Assembly: GCF_900113275.1 (NCBI RefSeq)
Contig: NZ_FOOU01000003.1
Location: 62,001-126,000 of the forward strand
Length of the DNA stretch: 64,000 nucleotides
Source of the DNA: Neptunomonas qingdaonensis
GTDB taxonomy: Bacteria; Pseudomonadota; Gammaproteobacteria; Pseudomonadales; Balneatricaceae
Direction of reading: 5' to 3'
A program made the translations under genes and the position numbers. Numbering within the stretch: the first letter of the stretch is position 1; each line of letters opens with the position of its first letter. Positions 36,726-47,813 of the stretch are shown here, piece after piece. Under the pieces are notes generated by a model. The model did not search any database. It was not told the DNA's origin and saw only the letters and a list, made by a program, of their open reading frames with translations.

Positions 36726-38132
36726 TTAGCTCTGTTTGCGTGATTTGTATTGCGACATAAAGGTTTTGCCGCTCGGTGCGGGCATATCCCGCCAATCTGT
36801 CCAGCCGCCTGCCATCGGTATTTTCTTAATGCGTCCTTTTTTACCTGCCATTACACGTAAAAATAGATTGGAGCTGGTGGAGAGCAGGCGATATAGCCCA
36901 GGGCGCTTGGCGAAAAATGCCCAGCCACCGATGCCCCAGCGAACTGCTTTAGGGCTTAAGTGCTTGGAAAATTCATCTTCCCGCCAGTGGCGCATCAATT
37001 TGGGAAGCGGAATCCGCACGGGGCAGACAGACTCGCATTTTCCGCAGAATGTTGAGGCGTTTGGCAGTAGTCCTGCTTGTTCGATACCAATCATCTGTGG
37101 TGTTAAGACTGATCCCATAGGCCCGGGGTACACCCAGCCATAGCTATGGCCACCGACAGCGCCATACACAGGGCAATGGTTCATGCAGGCTGAGCAACGA
37201 ATACAGCGTAACATCTCCTGAAACTCAGTCCCGACCATTTCGCTTCGGCCGTTATCGACGAGGACCACGTGGAAGTTCTCGGGTCCATCCTGATCTCCTG
37301 TTCTACGTGGACCTGTCGATAAAGTGTTGTACACGGTAAATTCCTGCCCTGTGGCTGAACGAGCCAGCAGGCGCAGGAAAAGTGTCATGTCTTCGAGGGT
37401 CGGAACGACTTTCTCGATAGAGGTGACAACAATATGCGTTTTTGGCAGGGTTTGTGTCAGGTCACCATTACCTTCGTTGGTGACAATAATGGTGGAGCCT
37501 GTTTCCGCAACCAGAAAGTTTGCGCCGGTAATACCGACATCCGCACCGGCAAACTTCTCGCGAAGCATTTCGCGGGCTTCCTGCATCAACACGGCAGGAT
37601 CGCTGGATTTTGGGCGCTTATGTTTTTCGTGGAAGATTTCTGAGACATCTTCCAGATTTAAGTGAATCGCCGGTGCAATAATATGGCTGGGGTGGTCGCC
37701 ACGTAATTGCAGGATGTACTCACCTAAGTCGGTTTCTATCGGTTCTACGCCGTTCTTTTGCAGATAATCGTTTAGGTTGATCTCTTCCGAGACCATCGAC
37801 TTACCTTTGGTGACGGTTTTTGAATCGACGTCTTTACAGATCTCCAGAATTTTTTTGCAGGCGTCATCCGGGGTGCGACACCAATGCACATGCCCGCCAT
37901 TTTTGATGACATTCGCTTCGAACTGCTCCAGATAGATATCCAGATTTTCCAGAATGTGGTTTTTTAGCGCGGTTGCTTCATCACGCAGTTGCTCAAACTC
38001 AGGCATGCGGGCAACTGCAGTAGAGCGTTTAACCGGAAAGCCTGCTTTGAGGTTGCTAAGGGCTTTCTGTAAGTTGACATCATGCAGTGCGATACGCGAT
38101 TTTTCTTTAAACTCAGGGCTATGAATTTCCAT
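36726..38132 (-). CDS. lutB: Lactate utilisation iron-sulfur protein B
   Basis: A 468-residue protein with an N-terminal LUD domain (TVTKGKSMVSEEINLN, TGANFLVAETGSTIIVTNEGNG) and a C-terminal ferredoxin region with two 4Fe-4S motifs, CIRCSACMNHCPVYG and CGKCESVCPVRIPLPK. It transfers electrons from lactate oxidation. The GHSYGWVYPGPMGSVLTP segment is a family signature. It begins 11 bp after lutA. Confidence 0.95.
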   Translation of the reverse strand: MEIHSPEFKEKSRIALHDVNLQKALSNLKAGFPVKRSTAVARMPEFEQLRDEATALKNHILENLDIYLEQFEANVIKNGGHVHWCRTPDDACKKILEICKDVDSKTVTKGKSMVSEEINLNDYLQKNGVEPIETDLGEYILQLRGDHPSHIIAPAIHLNLEDVSEIFHEKHKRPKSSDPAVLMQEAREMLREKFAGADVGITGANFLVAETGSTIIVTNEGNGDLTQTLPKTHIVVTSIEKVVPTLEDMTLFLRLLARSATGQEFTVYNTLSTGPRRTGDQDGPENFHVVLVDNGRSEMVGTEFQEMLRCIRCSACMNHCPVYGAVGGHSYGWVYPGPMGSVLTPQMIGIEQAGLLPNASTFCGKCESVCPVRIPLPKLMRHWREDEFSKHLSPKAVRWGIGGWAFFAKRPGLYRLLSTSSNLFLRVMAGKKGRIKKIPMAGGWTDWRDMPAPSGKTFMSQYKSRKQS

Positions 38133-38143
38133 GTCTGTCTCTC

Positions 38144-38932
38144 CTACGCCGGTTGGCCAAGTTCGTAAGCAGCTTCGCCAATCGCGGGCTCGTCAGTCAT
38201 ACCGGCAAGTACCTCTACAATATGCCGTGTTTCGATATTATGGCCCTGACGTTTAAGCTTACCTGCCATGTTCAACAGGCAACCCAGATCGCCACCGAGC
38301 AATGTCGTGGCGCCAGAGAGTTCAACATTGGCGGATTTATTTTCCACCATACGGTTGGATATTTCAGGATATTTGACGCAAAAAGTCCCGCCAAAACCGC
38401 AGCAGGTTTCAGCATCTTCCATCTCGGTGAGTGACAGGTTGGCTACTTTAGCCAGGAGTTTACGCGGTTGCTGTTTTACACCCAGTTCACGTAAACCGGC
38501 ACAGGAATCATGATAGGTAACCTTGCCTTCATAACTAGACAAGATACTGTCGAAATCCATAACATCAGTGAGGAATGATGTGATCTCGAAAGCTCTGTTT
38601 TTTAAGTTCTCAGCGCGCGCTCTCCAGGGATCGTTATTGTCAAATAGATCGGCGTAGTGATGCAACATGCCTATGCAAGAGCCAGAAGGGCCAACAACAT
38701 ATTCATAACCGTCGAATGCTTCGATGGTTTGACGAGCGATCTGCTGGGTTGTCTTCTTGTCACCTGAGTTAAAGGCCGGTTGTCCGCAGCAGGTTTGTGT
38801 TTCGGGTACGGAAACTTCGCAGCCCGCGCTTTCTAATAGTTTGATGGTTGCGAAACCGATGCTGGGGCGAAACATGTCAACCAGACAGGTGACAAAGAGG
38901 CCAACCTTCATGGGCTTTTTGGATGCGTGCAT
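38144..38932 (-). CDS. lutA: Lactate utilisation protein A (CCG domain)
   Basis: A 262-residue protein with two cysteine-rich CCG domains: CEVSVPETQTCCGQPAFNSG in the first half and DAETCCGFGGTFCVKYPEIS in the second, the heterodisulfide-reductase-like fold of LutA/GlcF relatives. First gene of the lutABC operon, which oxidises L-lactate to pyruvate. The divergent GntR regulator and the TGGTC palindrome upstream point to lactate-responsive control. Confidence 0.94.
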   Translation of the reverse strand: MHASKKPMKVGLFVTCLVDMFRPSIGFATIKLLESAGCEVSVPETQTCCGQPAFNSGDKKTTQQIARQTIEAFDGYEYVVGPSGSCIGMLHHYADLFDNNDPWRARAENLKNRAFEITSFLTDVMDFDSILSSYEGKVTYHDSCAGLRELGVKQQPRKLLAKVANLSLTEMEDAETCCGFGGTFCVKYPEISNRMVENKSANVELSGATTLLGGDLGCLLNMAGKLKRQGHNIETRHIVEVLAGMTDEPAIGEAAYELGQPA

Positions 38933-39173
38933 AGTGTTTACCTGAATTCTCGTACGAGACCTTTACACAATTGCTCCTTTGGCTTCTGGTGGTGTTAAAA
39001 ACGTACTCATTCGGTCATTTATAAACATAAACTCCCTTATTCCGTGCGTTTTCGCTTTACCAGAAAACAAAATTTCGGCTCGTGCAATGTCTCCTTAGTT
39101 TTTATTGGATGCGATGTATGTATGCCTGCCAAGATAGGTAAAGATCTGTACAAAATATATGCTACATTAGGAA

Positions 39174-39186
39174 CTGGTCTGACCAG
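39174..39186. promoter_or_regulatory. GntR/FadR-family operator upstream of the lut genes
   Basis: CTGGTC-T-GACCAG is a perfect 13-bp palindrome with the TGGTC/GACCA half-sites used by LldR/PdhR/FadR-type regulators. It lies 21 bp before the regulator ATG and about 240 bp before lutA, so it probably mediates autoregulation and control of lutABC. Confidence 0.82.
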
Positions 39187-39206
39187 GGTGAGGGAGGAAT
39201 TCTTGC

Positions 39207-39989
39207 ATGGGCGATGAGCGGACAAAGGAGCGGCTGCTAAAAGAGTCGTTAACTAAAAATGAGTCGTTAACTAAAAAAGCGTCGCTAACTAAAAAAGCGT
39301 CGCTAACTAAAAAAGAGCAGCTTGATCGGTATCTGCGACAAAAAATAATTTCTGGCAGCCTTATTCCTGGTCAGGCACTGCCGTCGCAGCGACAGTTAGT
39401 CGATCAGTTTGGTTTGGCGCGCTCTAGCGTAAGAGAAGTCGTGCAGTTGCTCGAGCTGGACGGCCTGATTTCGACAGCACAGGGTGGCAGAAGTATTTGC
39501 CGGAATACGATGGCAAAATATATCGAATTACCGGTAGAAGGGATCGGCGATAATCTGGCTTTTCAGCTTCAGGTGATGGAAGCACGCGCTTTTCTGGAGG
39601 GCGAAGCCGCCTATTTTGCAGCACAGCGCGCCACTGATCAGCAGCTCATCGAAATAGAAAAAGAGTTTGATAAAATGCAGCTGCGTAGTAAAGGCCTGAC
39701 AACGCTTGATAAGGCTAAAGCGGATCTGCGTTTTCATATGATGATTGCACAGTCCAGCCATCATGTGCTGATCACTTCTTTTAGCCAGCTTTTTTATAAT
39801 CGTTATTTTAATGCCATTTATGGCGTCTTGAACCGCACCTTGATTAAATTTGGTCGTTACCCTGACGGGATACGCATGCAGCACGAGCAAATATATCAGG
39901 CGCTTCGCCAGCGCGATCCTGAGCAGGCACGCAAAGTGGCTTCAGAACATATCATTTACACACGTAATTTATTGGAAAGTACGGATTAG
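39207..39989 (+). CDS. GntR/FadR-family regulator of lactate utilisation (LldR-like)
   Basis: A 260-residue repressor. The winged helix (about 40-105) has LIPGQALPSQRQLVDQFGLARSSVREVVQLLELDGLI in sequence order, and the all-helical FCD ligand domain follows (about 115-250), with the metal-binding AKADLRFHMMIAQSSHH. Residues 13-36 are four copies of a six-residue ESLTKK/ASLTKK unit, an unusual charged N-terminal extension. GGGAGG precedes the ATG. Divergent from lutABC with its own operator between; function in lactate sensing is inferred. Confidence 0.88.
   Translation: MGDERTKERLLKESLTKNESLTKKASLTKKASLTKKEQLDRYLRQKIISGSLIPGQALPSQRQLVDQFGLARSSVREVVQLLELDGLISTAQGGRSICRNTMAKYIELPVEGIGDNLAFQLQVMEARAFLEGEAAYFAAQRATDQQLIEIEKEFDKMQLRSKGLTTLDKAKADLRFHMMIAQSSHHVLITSFSQLFYNRYFNAIYGVLNRTLIKFGRYPDGIRMQHEQIYQALRQRDPEQARKVASEHIIYTRNLLESTD
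39243..39314 (+). repeat. 18-bp tandem repeat in the LldR-like gene
   Basis: Four in-frame copies of GMGTCGYTAACTAAAAAN-like units (18 bp) encode (E/A)SLTK(N/K). Copies 3 and 4 are identical. The array lies between the start codon and the DNA-binding domain. Confidence 0.9.
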
Positions 39990-40158
39990 TAAGATAACAG
40001 GCGAATAACTTGATCGAACAGCAGGCATAGATTTATCGTCAGGGTTTGTTAAAATGCGCGTCCAGCGCTACGTACCTGGTTTGTACGATGCGTATTAAAT
40101 ATAGATAGTTAAGAAGTGGCCTGTCGTAGGGGTCACCACTGATAAACAAGGAATAAAG

Positions 40159-42072
40159 ATGCCTGTTATTACCCTCCCGGATGGAAGTAAACGCGAGTTT
40201 GCTAATCCCGTCTCCGTGTTTGACGTTGCTGCAGATATTGGCGCAGGTCTGGCCAAAGCGGCACTGGCCGGTAAAGTGAATGGTCAGCCTGTTGATACCT
40301 CATTCGTTATTAATGATGATGCCCAGTTGGCGATTATCACGGCGCGTGATGAAGAGGGTGTGGAGGTGATTCGTCATTCATGTGCACATTTGATGGCGAT
40401 GGCAGTGCAAGCACTGTTTCCTGGCGCGCAGGTCACGATTGGCCCAGTTATTGAAAACGGCTTCTATTACGACTTTGCTTACGAGCGCCCGTTTACCTCT
40501 GAAGATCTTGAAAAGATTGAAAAGAAAATGGCAGAGCTGGCGAAGCAGAATTTGCCGGTATCGCGTTCGGTTATGAACCGTGATGAAAGTGTTGCTCTAT
40601 TTGAAAAAATGGGTGAGAAGTATAAGGTTGAGCTGCTCAGTGCTATTCCTGCTGATCAGGATCTGTCTTTCTACTCGCAGGGCGATTTTATCGATCTGTG
40701 TCGTGGCCCGCATGTTCCCTCTACCGGACATATTAAAGCGTTTAAGCTGATGAAAGTTGCCGGTGCATACTGGCGTGGTGATTCCAATAACGCCATGTTA
40801 CAGCGTATCTATGGAACCGCCTGGGGCGATAAAAAAGAATTAAAAGCGTATCTGCATCGTTTAGAAGAAGCAGAGAAGCGTGACCACCGTAAACTGGGTA
40901 AGCAGCTGAACTTATTCCACTTGCAGGAAGAAGCGCCGGGTATGGTGTTTTGGCACCCGCACGGTTGGACGCTTTATCAGCAAATCGAACAGTACATGCG
41001 TACTAAGCAAATTAAGCATGGCTACCAAGAAATTAAAACACCTCAGGTGGTTGAGCGTAGCTTGTGGGAAAAATCCGGTCATTGGGATAAGTTTGCTGAT
41101 CAGATGTTCACTACGCATTCTGAAAGCAAAGATTTCGCTATTAAACCCATGAACTGCCCCTGCCATATCCAGGTATTTAATCAGGGCCTGCGCTCTTATC
41201 GTGAGATGCCGTTACGTTTGGCTGAATTTGGTTCTTGCCACCGTAATGAGCCTTCTGGTGCTCTGCACGGCATCATGCGTGTACGTGGGTTTGTACAGGA
41301 TGATGCGCATATCTTCTGTGCTGAAAACGAAATCCAGTCTGAAGTCGCTAATTTTATCGAATTCTTGCATGAAGTTTATGCTGATTTCGGCTTCACCGAG
41401 ATTATCTATAAGCTCTCCACTCGCCCTGATCAGCGCGTCGGTTCTGATGAAGTCTGGGATAAAGCTGAGAAGGCATTAGCCGATGCGCTTAACGCTGCTG
41501 AGCTTGAGTGGCAAGAGTTGCCGGGTGAAGGCGCATTTTATGGCCCTAAAATAGAGTTTTCTTTAAAAGATTGCCTAGGACGAGTCTGGCAGTGTGGTAC
41601 AATTCAGGTTGATTTCTCAATGCCGGGTCGTTTGGAAGCTCAGTTTGTTAATGAAGCAGGCGAGCGCGAAACGCCGGTCATGCTGCATCGTGCAATTCTC
41701 GGTTCTTTTGAGCGTTTTATTGGCATTCTGATTGAAAACTATGCAGGTGCATTACCCGCCTGGCTTTCACCAGTACAGGCTGTTGTGATGAATATCACCG
41801 ATAAACAGGCTGAATATTGTCAGGATGTGGTAAAAACACTGGGAAATAATGGATTTAGAGTTGTTTCGGACTTGAGAAACGAGAAGATCGGCTTTAAAAT
41901 CCGTGAGCGAACTCTTCAGAAGGTTCCTTTCCTTTTGGTAGTTGGTGATAAAGAAGTTGAGACTGGCTGTGTAGCAGTAAGAACACGCACAGGGGAAGAT
42001 CTCGGCTCAATGAGTATAGAAACATTCACCGACTTTCTGACAAAAGATGTGGATCAGAAGGGTTACGAATAA
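40159..42072 (+). CDS. thrS: Threonyl-tRNA synthetase
   Basis: Class II synthetase of 637 residues. It has the N-terminal TGS domain ([27 protein letters not shown]), the editing domain ([35 protein letters not shown]), catalytic motif 2 ([22 protein letters not shown]) with the zinc Cys in [10 protein letters not shown], and the C-terminal anticodon-binding domain. First gene of the conserved translation block. AAGGAA lies before the ATG. The 168-bp leader may carry autoregulation, but I could not identify an operator. Confidence 0.97.
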   Translation: MPVITLPDGSKREFANPVSVFDVAADIGAGLAKAALAGKVNGQPVDTSFVINDDAQLAIITARDEEGVEVIRHSCAHLMAMAVQALFPGAQVTIGPVIENGFYYDFAYERPFTSEDLEKIEKKMAELAKQNLPVSRSVMNRDESVALFEKMGEKYKVELLSAIPADQDLSFYSQGDFIDLCRGPHVPSTGHIKAFKLMKVAGAYWRGDSNNAMLQRIYGTAWGDKKELKAYLHRLEEAEKRDHRKLGKQLNLFHLQEEAPGMVFWHPHGWTLYQQIEQYMRTKQIKHGYQEIKTPQVVERSLWEKSGHWDKFADQMFTTHSESKDFAIKPMNCPCHIQVFNQGLRSYREMPLRLAEFGSCHRNEPSGALHGIMRVRGFVQDDAHIFCAENEIQSEVANFIEFLHEVYADFGFTEIIYKLSTRPDQRVGSDEVWDKAEKALADALNAAELEWQELPGEGAFYGPKIEFSLKDCLGRVWQCGTIQVDFSMPGRLEAQFVNEAGERETPVMLHRAILGSFERFIGILIENYAGALPAWLSPVQAVVMNITDKQAEYCQDVVKTLGNNGFRVVSDLRNEKIGFKIRERTLQKVPFLLVVGDKEVETGCVAVRTRTGEDLGSMSIETFTDFLTKDVDQKGYE

Positions 42073-42090
42073 TCTTTAGGAGATATAACA

Positions 42091-42633
42091 ATTAAGCGCG
42101 ATAATAAAAGAGGTGGGCGTCGTGATAATCGCACACCCATTAACGAACATATCAAAGCTCATGAACTACGCCTGATTGGTGCTGATGGTGAGCAAGTAGG
42201 TGTTGTATCGATTAATCAGGCTCTTGACATGGCGCAAGAGGCTGAACTTGACCTGGTACAGATTTCTGATTCGGATCCGGTAGTGTGTAAACTAATGGAT
42301 TTTGGTAAACACCAATACGAGAAGAAGAAACAAGATGCTGAAGCTAAGAAGAAACAGCATCAGACTCAGGTTAAGGAAATGAAATTCCGTCCTGCGACGG
42401 AAGATGGGGATTATCAGGTAAAGCTACGCAACCTGGTACGTTTCCTAGAAGCAGGGGATAAGGCTAAGGTGACTTTACGTTTCCGCGGCCGTGAGATGGC
42501 TCATCAGGAACTGGGCATGAACTTGTTGTTGCGGATCGAAAAAGATCTGGAAGAACAGGGGGTTGTTGAACAGCGTCCAAAGATGGAAGGCCGTCAGATG
42601 ATCATGGTGATCGCCCCGAAGAAGAAAAAGTAA
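42091..42633 (+). CDS. infC: Translation initiation factor IF-3 (ATT start)
   Basis: The protein reads [30 protein letters not shown] from an ATT at 42091, preceded by TTAGGAGA at correct spacing. It gives 180 residues, the same as E. coli IF-3, which also starts with ATT. The first ATG in frame (42229) would remove the whole N-terminal domain. The linker [24 protein letters not shown] and C-terminal [17 protein letters not shown] are typical. IF-3 discriminates against this rare start codon, so it represses its own synthesis in known cases. Confidence 0.96.
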   Translation: MKRDNKRGGRRDNRTPINEHIKAHELRLIGADGEQVGVVSINQALDMAQEAELDLVQISDSDPVVCKLMDFGKHQYEKKKQDAEAKKKQHQTQVKEMKFRPATEDGDYQVKLRNLVRFLEAGDKAKVTLRFRGREMAHQELGMNLLLRIEKDLEEQGVVEQRPKMEGRQMIMVIAPKKKK

Positions 42634-42648
42634 TTTGTAAAGCAGCTT

Positions 42649-42681
42649 AACCCGTATCTGCCTTTCAGGTAGTAACGGGTT
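42649..42681 (+). promoter_or_regulatory. Hairpin between infC and rpmI
   Basis: AACCCGT / ACGGGTT forms the outer stem, and CTGCC / GGTAG extends it inside. A T-rich tail follows after a short gap (TTTGTCGTTTTTTC). It may be a leaky terminator or an attenuator controlling rpmI-rplT relative to infC; in enterobacteria this region carries the L20 autoregulation site. Confidence 0.65.
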
Positions 42682-42729
42682 TTGTCGTTTTTTCGGATTA
42701 AAAAACTAACGAATGCGTGGAGAGTTGTA

Positions 42730-42924
42730 ATGCCTAAGATTAAATCTTGCCGCGGTGCGGCAAAGCGTTTTAGAAAAACTGCAAATGGCTTCAAGCACAA
42801 GCAGGCCTTCAAAAGTCACATTCTGACCAAGAAAAGCACTAAGCGTAAGCGTCAGCTTCGTCCGATGCTACAGGTTCATGCTGCAGATCAGGCTCTGATC
42901 CGTCGTATGTTGCCGTACATCTAG
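42730..42924 (+). CDS. rpmI: 50S ribosomal protein L35
   Basis: A 64-residue basic protein, [20 protein letters not shown] then [24 protein letters not shown], the standard L35 sequence. ATG 42730 follows GGAGAG. Upstream in-frame codons to 42682 are not conserved. Confidence 0.97.
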   Translation: MPKIKSCRGAAKRFRKTANGFKHKQAFKSHILTKKSTKRKRQLRPMLQVHAADQALIRRMLPYI

Positions 42925-42965
42925 TCGTTTTTTCACTAACAGAATTGAATATAGGAAGGTAAAGA

Positions 42966-43322
42966 ATGGCTCGTGTAAAACGTGGTGTTCAGGCTCGTCG
43001 CCGTCACAAAAAGATATTAAAACAAGCTAAAGGTTACTATGGTGCTCGTAGCCGTGTATTCCGTGTAGCTAAACAGGCTGTTATCAAAGCAGGTCAATAT
43101 GCGTATCGTGACCGTCGCCAAAGAAAACGTCAATTCCGCGCGCTGTGGATTGCACGTATCAATGCTGCGGCACGCTTGAATGGTCTGTCTTACAGCCGTT
43201 TGATCGCTGGAATGAAAAAAGCCAGCGTTGAAATCGACCGTAAAGTACTGGCTGATCTGGCTGTTCACGAACAGGCTGCATTTACTGCTGTTGTTGAGCA
43301 AGCGAAAGCTGCTTTAGCGTAA
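42966..43322 (+). CDS. rplT: 50S ribosomal protein L20
   Basis: A 118-residue protein, [20 protein letters not shown] then [19 protein letters not shown], conserved through the C-terminal globular domain ([16 protein letters not shown]). AGGAAGG precedes its start. It assembles early onto 23S rRNA and is the usual autorepressor of its operon. Confidence 0.98.
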   Translation: MARVKRGVQARRRHKKILKQAKGYYGARSRVFRVAKQAVIKAGQYAYRDRRQRKRQFRALWIARINAAARLNGLSYSRLIAGMKKASVEIDRKVLADLAVHEQAAFTAVVEQAKAALA

Positions 43323-43375
43323 TGCACCCACCTCTTTATTGAGGTCGCTATTCATTGAGATAGCAGTGTTATTTT

Positions 43376-43412
43376 AAATAGGGGACGGGTGCAAACTCTT
43401 CCCCTATTTTTT
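43376..43412 (+). terminator. Terminator after rplT
   Basis: AAATAGGGGA / TCCCCTATTT is a perfect 10-bp stem around a 14-nt loop, with a T6 tail. It separates infC-rpmI-rplT from pheST, either fully or as an attenuator. No Phe-rich leader peptide is visible between it and pheS. Confidence 0.85.
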
Positions 43413-43487
43413 CGGTTATTGCGCTGAATTCTGTGTGATCATCTGGTGACAATAATTCAGCAGAATAACTGTATATATAACTTATAA

Positions 43488-44516
<1,029 letters not shown>

Positions 44517-44573
44517 TTTTGGGCGGTTAATTTCAATGGTAGGCAGTGAAATAAAGATTTTCAGGACAGTAGC

Positions 44574-46964
44574 ATGAAATTCAGTGAAAAATGGTTACGT
44601 GAACTGGTTAATCCAGCCATCAATACACAGGCGCTGGTCGATCAAATTACTATGGCAGGGCTGGAAGTCGACGATGTTGAGTCAGTCGCTCGTGACTTCT
44701 CCGGTGTTATCGTCGGTGAAATTCTCACCGCAGAACAGCATCCCGATGCGGATAAACTGCAGGTATGTACCGTTACTGATGGTAACGAGATTTATCAGGT
44801 TGTTTGTGGCGCGCCCAATGCGCGTGCAGGCTTGAAAACAGCCTATGCAACCGTCGGTGCATTGCTGCCAACACCAGAAGGTGGTGAGTTTAAGATTAAA
44901 AAAGCTAAGCTGCGTGGCGTTGAGTCCTTCGGCATGCTGTGTGCTGAAGACGAGCTGGGTATTTCTGAGGATCACGGCGGTATTATGGAGCTGGCGGCGG
45001 ATGCGCCAGTCGGCACCTGCATACGTGATTATCTGAATTTAAACGATAAAGTTATTGATGTTGATCTGACGCCTAACCGTGGCGACTGCCTGAGTCTTAA
45101 AGGGCTTGCGCGTGAGGTAGGTGTGCTGAATAAGGCACCCGTTACTTTTGTTGATATACAGCCTGTCGCGCCAACCATCGATGATACCTTCTCCGTGACG
45201 TTGGAAGCTCCTGCGGCTTGTCCTCGTTATCTGGGGCGTGTGATTCGTAATGTAAACATGGCCGCAGCATCTCCGTTATGGATGGTGGAAAAGTTACGCC
45301 GTTCAGGTATACGTTCTATCGATCCTGTTGTGGATGTCACTAACTATGTTCTGCTTGAGTTAGGCCAGCCACTGCACGCGTTTGACCTTAATAAGCTAGC
45401 GGGCAGCATTCAGGTGCGTATGCCTGAAGCCGGCGAGAAGCTGACATTGCTTGATGGTAATGAAGTCGCATTAAACACCGATACACTGGTTATCGCTGAT
45501 GACAACGGTCCGGTCGCTATGGCGGGAATCTTTGGTGGCGATAGCACGGGTGTAACGACGGAGTCGCAAGATATTTTCCTAGAATGTGCATTCTTTGATC
45601 AGATCGCTATTGCGGGTAAAGCGCGCGCATACGGGTTGCATACGGATGCATCGCATCGTTACGAGCGTGGCGTAGACTGGCAATTGCAGCATCAGGCAAT
45701 TGAGCGGACGACTCAGTTACTGCTGGATATCGTGGGTGGTGATGCGGGTCCGGTTACTGAGGCGGTCAGCGAAGAATTTCTGCCTGAAGCACGCACAGTG
45801 ACTTTACGTCATAGCAAGGTCAATGCGATGCTGGCCTTTGACATGCCTGCAGCTGAAATTGAAGAGATCTTAATCCGCTTAGGCATGCAGATAGAAAAAG
45901 CCGCCGATGCAAGTTGGACGGTTGCTATTCCATCATATCGTTTTGATATCAGTATCGAAGTTGATCTGATCGAAGAATTGGCTCGTGTTTACGGTTATAA
46001 CAATCTGCCGGTTAAATTGCCGACATCGGCGCTGCCTTTTACGCCCAATGATGAATCGCAAGTTGGCATTCATGATCTGCGCCGAACCCTGATCTCTTTT
46101 GGCTATCAGGAAGCGATCACTTATAGCTTTATCGAATCTGGATTGCAGAAGCTCTTTGATGATCAGTATGAAGCACTGGCATTAGCGAATCCTATTTCTG
46201 CTGAAATGGCTGTGATGCGAACAACGATCTGGCCGGGCTTGGTAAAAGCACTGCAATATAACCAGAATCGTCAGCAATCGCGAGTGCGCTTATTTGAAAC
46301 CGGGCAGCGTTTTCTGCCGATTAATGATGAGCTTGTTCAGGAAAATGTACTGGCTGGTTTGTTGTCAGGTGCCCGTGATCCTGAATCATGGACTGGCAAA
46401 TCATCACCGGTCGATTTCTTCGACATAAAACGGGATATCGAAGCGATTCTTAACCTTGGCGGTGCCGGTGATCAATATCGCTTTGTGGCAGATAAGCATG
46501 TCGCTTTGCATCCGGGGCAGACGGCACGCATAGATCGGGCAGGAGAAGTGGTTGGTTTTGTCGGCGCATTGCATCCCTCGTTAATTAAAAAGCTGGATCT
46601 GAACGGCCCGGTTTTTCTGTTTGAGTTGAGCCTGGAAAGCTTGTTGCAGGGGCATGTGGCACGTTTTTCTGAATTGTCTAAATTCCCTGAATCCAGACGT
46701 GATTTGGCACTGATCGTTGATGAAGCAACTGCTTATGACACAGTACGCCAAATTACAGTCGAAAACGCAGGGGAATATCTGAAACAGGTAACGCTGTTTG
46801 ATGTATACCAGGGCCAAGGTATTGAAGTGGGACGAAAAAGTCTGGCTTTGGGCTTGACCTGGCAGCATCCATCGCGCACTCTTAATGAAGAAGAAATTAA
46901 TTCGGCTGTACAGTCTGTCGTTTCAGCACTGAATATCGGTGCAGGAGCAACATTAAGAGATTAA
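44574..46964 (+). CDS. pheT: Phenylalanyl-tRNA synthetase beta chain
   Basis: A 796-residue subunit, close to the 795 of E. coli. It has the EMAP/tRNA-binding domain (about 40-150, HPDADKLQVCTVTDG), B3/B4 editing domain (ITNYVLLELGQPLHAFD-like VVDVTNYVLLELGQPLHAFD), B5 (about 400-475) and the C-terminal ferredoxin-like anticodon-binding domain (about 700-796, FSELSKFPESRRDLALIVDE). Forms the alpha2-beta2 enzyme with PheS. Confidence 0.97.
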   Translation: MKFSEKWLRELVNPAINTQALVDQITMAGLEVDDVESVARDFSGVIVGEILTAEQHPDADKLQVCTVTDGNEIYQVVCGAPNARAGLKTAYATVGALLPTPEGGEFKIKKAKLRGVESFGMLCAEDELGISEDHGGIMELAADAPVGTCIRDYLNLNDKVIDVDLTPNRGDCLSLKGLAREVGVLNKAPVTFVDIQPVAPTIDDTFSVTLEAPAACPRYLGRVIRNVNMAAASPLWMVEKLRRSGIRSIDPVVDVTNYVLLELGQPLHAFDLNKLAGSIQVRMPEAGEKLTLLDGNEVALNTDTLVIADDNGPVAMAGIFGGDSTGVTTESQDIFLECAFFDQIAIAGKARAYGLHTDASHRYERGVDWQLQHQAIERTTQLLLDIVGGDAGPVTEAVSEEFLPEARTVTLRHSKVNAMLAFDMPAAEIEEILIRLGMQIEKAADASWTVAIPSYRFDISIEVDLIEELARVYGYNNLPVKLPTSALPFTPNDESQVGIHDLRRTLISFGYQEAITYSFIESGLQKLFDDQYEALALANPISAEMAVMRTTIWPGLVKALQYNQNRQQSRVRLFETGQRFLPINDELVQENVLAGLLSGARDPESWTGKSSPVDFFDIKRDIEAILNLGGAGDQYRFVADKHVALHPGQTARIDRAGEVVGFVGALHPSLIKKLDLNGPVFLFELSLESLLQGHVARFSELSKFPESRRDLALIVDEATAYDTVRQITVENAGEYLKQVTLFDVYQGQGIEVGRKSLALGLTWQHPSRTLNEEEINSAVQSVVSALNIGAGATLRD

Positions 46965-46982
46965 ATAGCAAAGGTAAAGTTC

Positions 46983-47294
46983 ATGAGTTCTTTAACAAAG
47001 GCAGACATGGCAGAACGTTTGTGTGATGAGCTAGGTCTTAACAAGCGCGAAGCCAAGGATATGGTGGAATCCTTTTTTGATGAAATACGTGAAAGCCTCG
47101 CAACCAACGAGCAGGTGAAGTTATCGGGTTTTGGTAACTTCGACCTGCGCGATAAACGCCAGCGTCCTGGCCGGAATCCAAAAACGGGTGATGAAGTCGC
47201 GATTTCAGCCCGTCGGGTTGTTACTTTTCGTCCAGGACAAAAACTTAAGGACCGTGTAGACGCCTATGCAGACACTAGGTCCGAACCAGCCTGA
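46983..47294 (+). CDS. ihfA: Integration host factor alpha
   Basis: A 103-residue DNA-bending protein: [29 protein letters not shown] (start), [27 protein letters not shown] with the DNA-intercalating Pro arm, and [13 protein letters not shown]. It has the classical place after pheT, 18 bp away. Its end overlaps the next gene by 29 bp. Confidence 0.97.
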   Translation: MSSLTKADMAERLCDELGLNKREAKDMVESFFDEIRESLATNEQVKLSGFGNFDLRDKRQRPGRNPKTGDEVAISARRVVTFRPGQKLKDRVDAYADTRSEPA

Positions 47295-47628
47295 TCTGCC
47301 TGCCATACCCAGCAAACGCTATTTCACCATAGGTGAAGTGGCTCTATTGTGTGACGTAAAAGCACATGTGCTGAGATACTGGGAGCAGGAGTTTGAGCAG
47401 ATACACCCGGTAAAACGCAATAACCGGCGTTATTATCAACAGCAGGATATATTGCTCATACGCCAGATTAAAAGCTTACTGCATGAGCAGGGTTACACTA
47501 TTAGCGGTGCCAAGCAATGGTTTGGTAGTCAGCAAGGCAATGATGAAAACCTTCGTTATCGGCAATTGCTAAGACAGACGATTACCGGCTTAGAAGATAT
47601 TTTAAAAACTTTGAAATCCGGGCGTTAA
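47266..47628 (+). CDS. MerR-family regulator of the ihfA locus
   Basis: A 120-residue protein with a MerR winged helix at about 19-90: [29 protein letters not shown], then [21 protein letters not shown] short C-terminal coiled coil follows, with no metal-binding cysteines. It is the short MerR protein normally found after ihfA in gammaproteobacteria; its target is unknown. The 29-bp overlap with ihfA shows coupled translation. Confidence 0.92.
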   Translation: MQTLGPNQPDLPAIPSKRYFTIGEVALLCDVKAHVLRYWEQEFEQIHPVKRNNRRYYQQQDILLIRQIKSLLHEQGYTISGAKQWFGSQQGNDENLRYRQLLRQTITGLEDILKTLKSGR

Positions 47629-47700
47629 TAAAACTTCACAAAATCATTACCTTAGGGTAATATATCGCTCCTCTTTCAAGTAAAGAGTTAGTACTTTTGT

Positions 47701-47777
<77 letters not shown>

Positions 47778-47813
47778 ATATACTAACCGCTTTACTCATA
47801 TCCTACGAAAACA

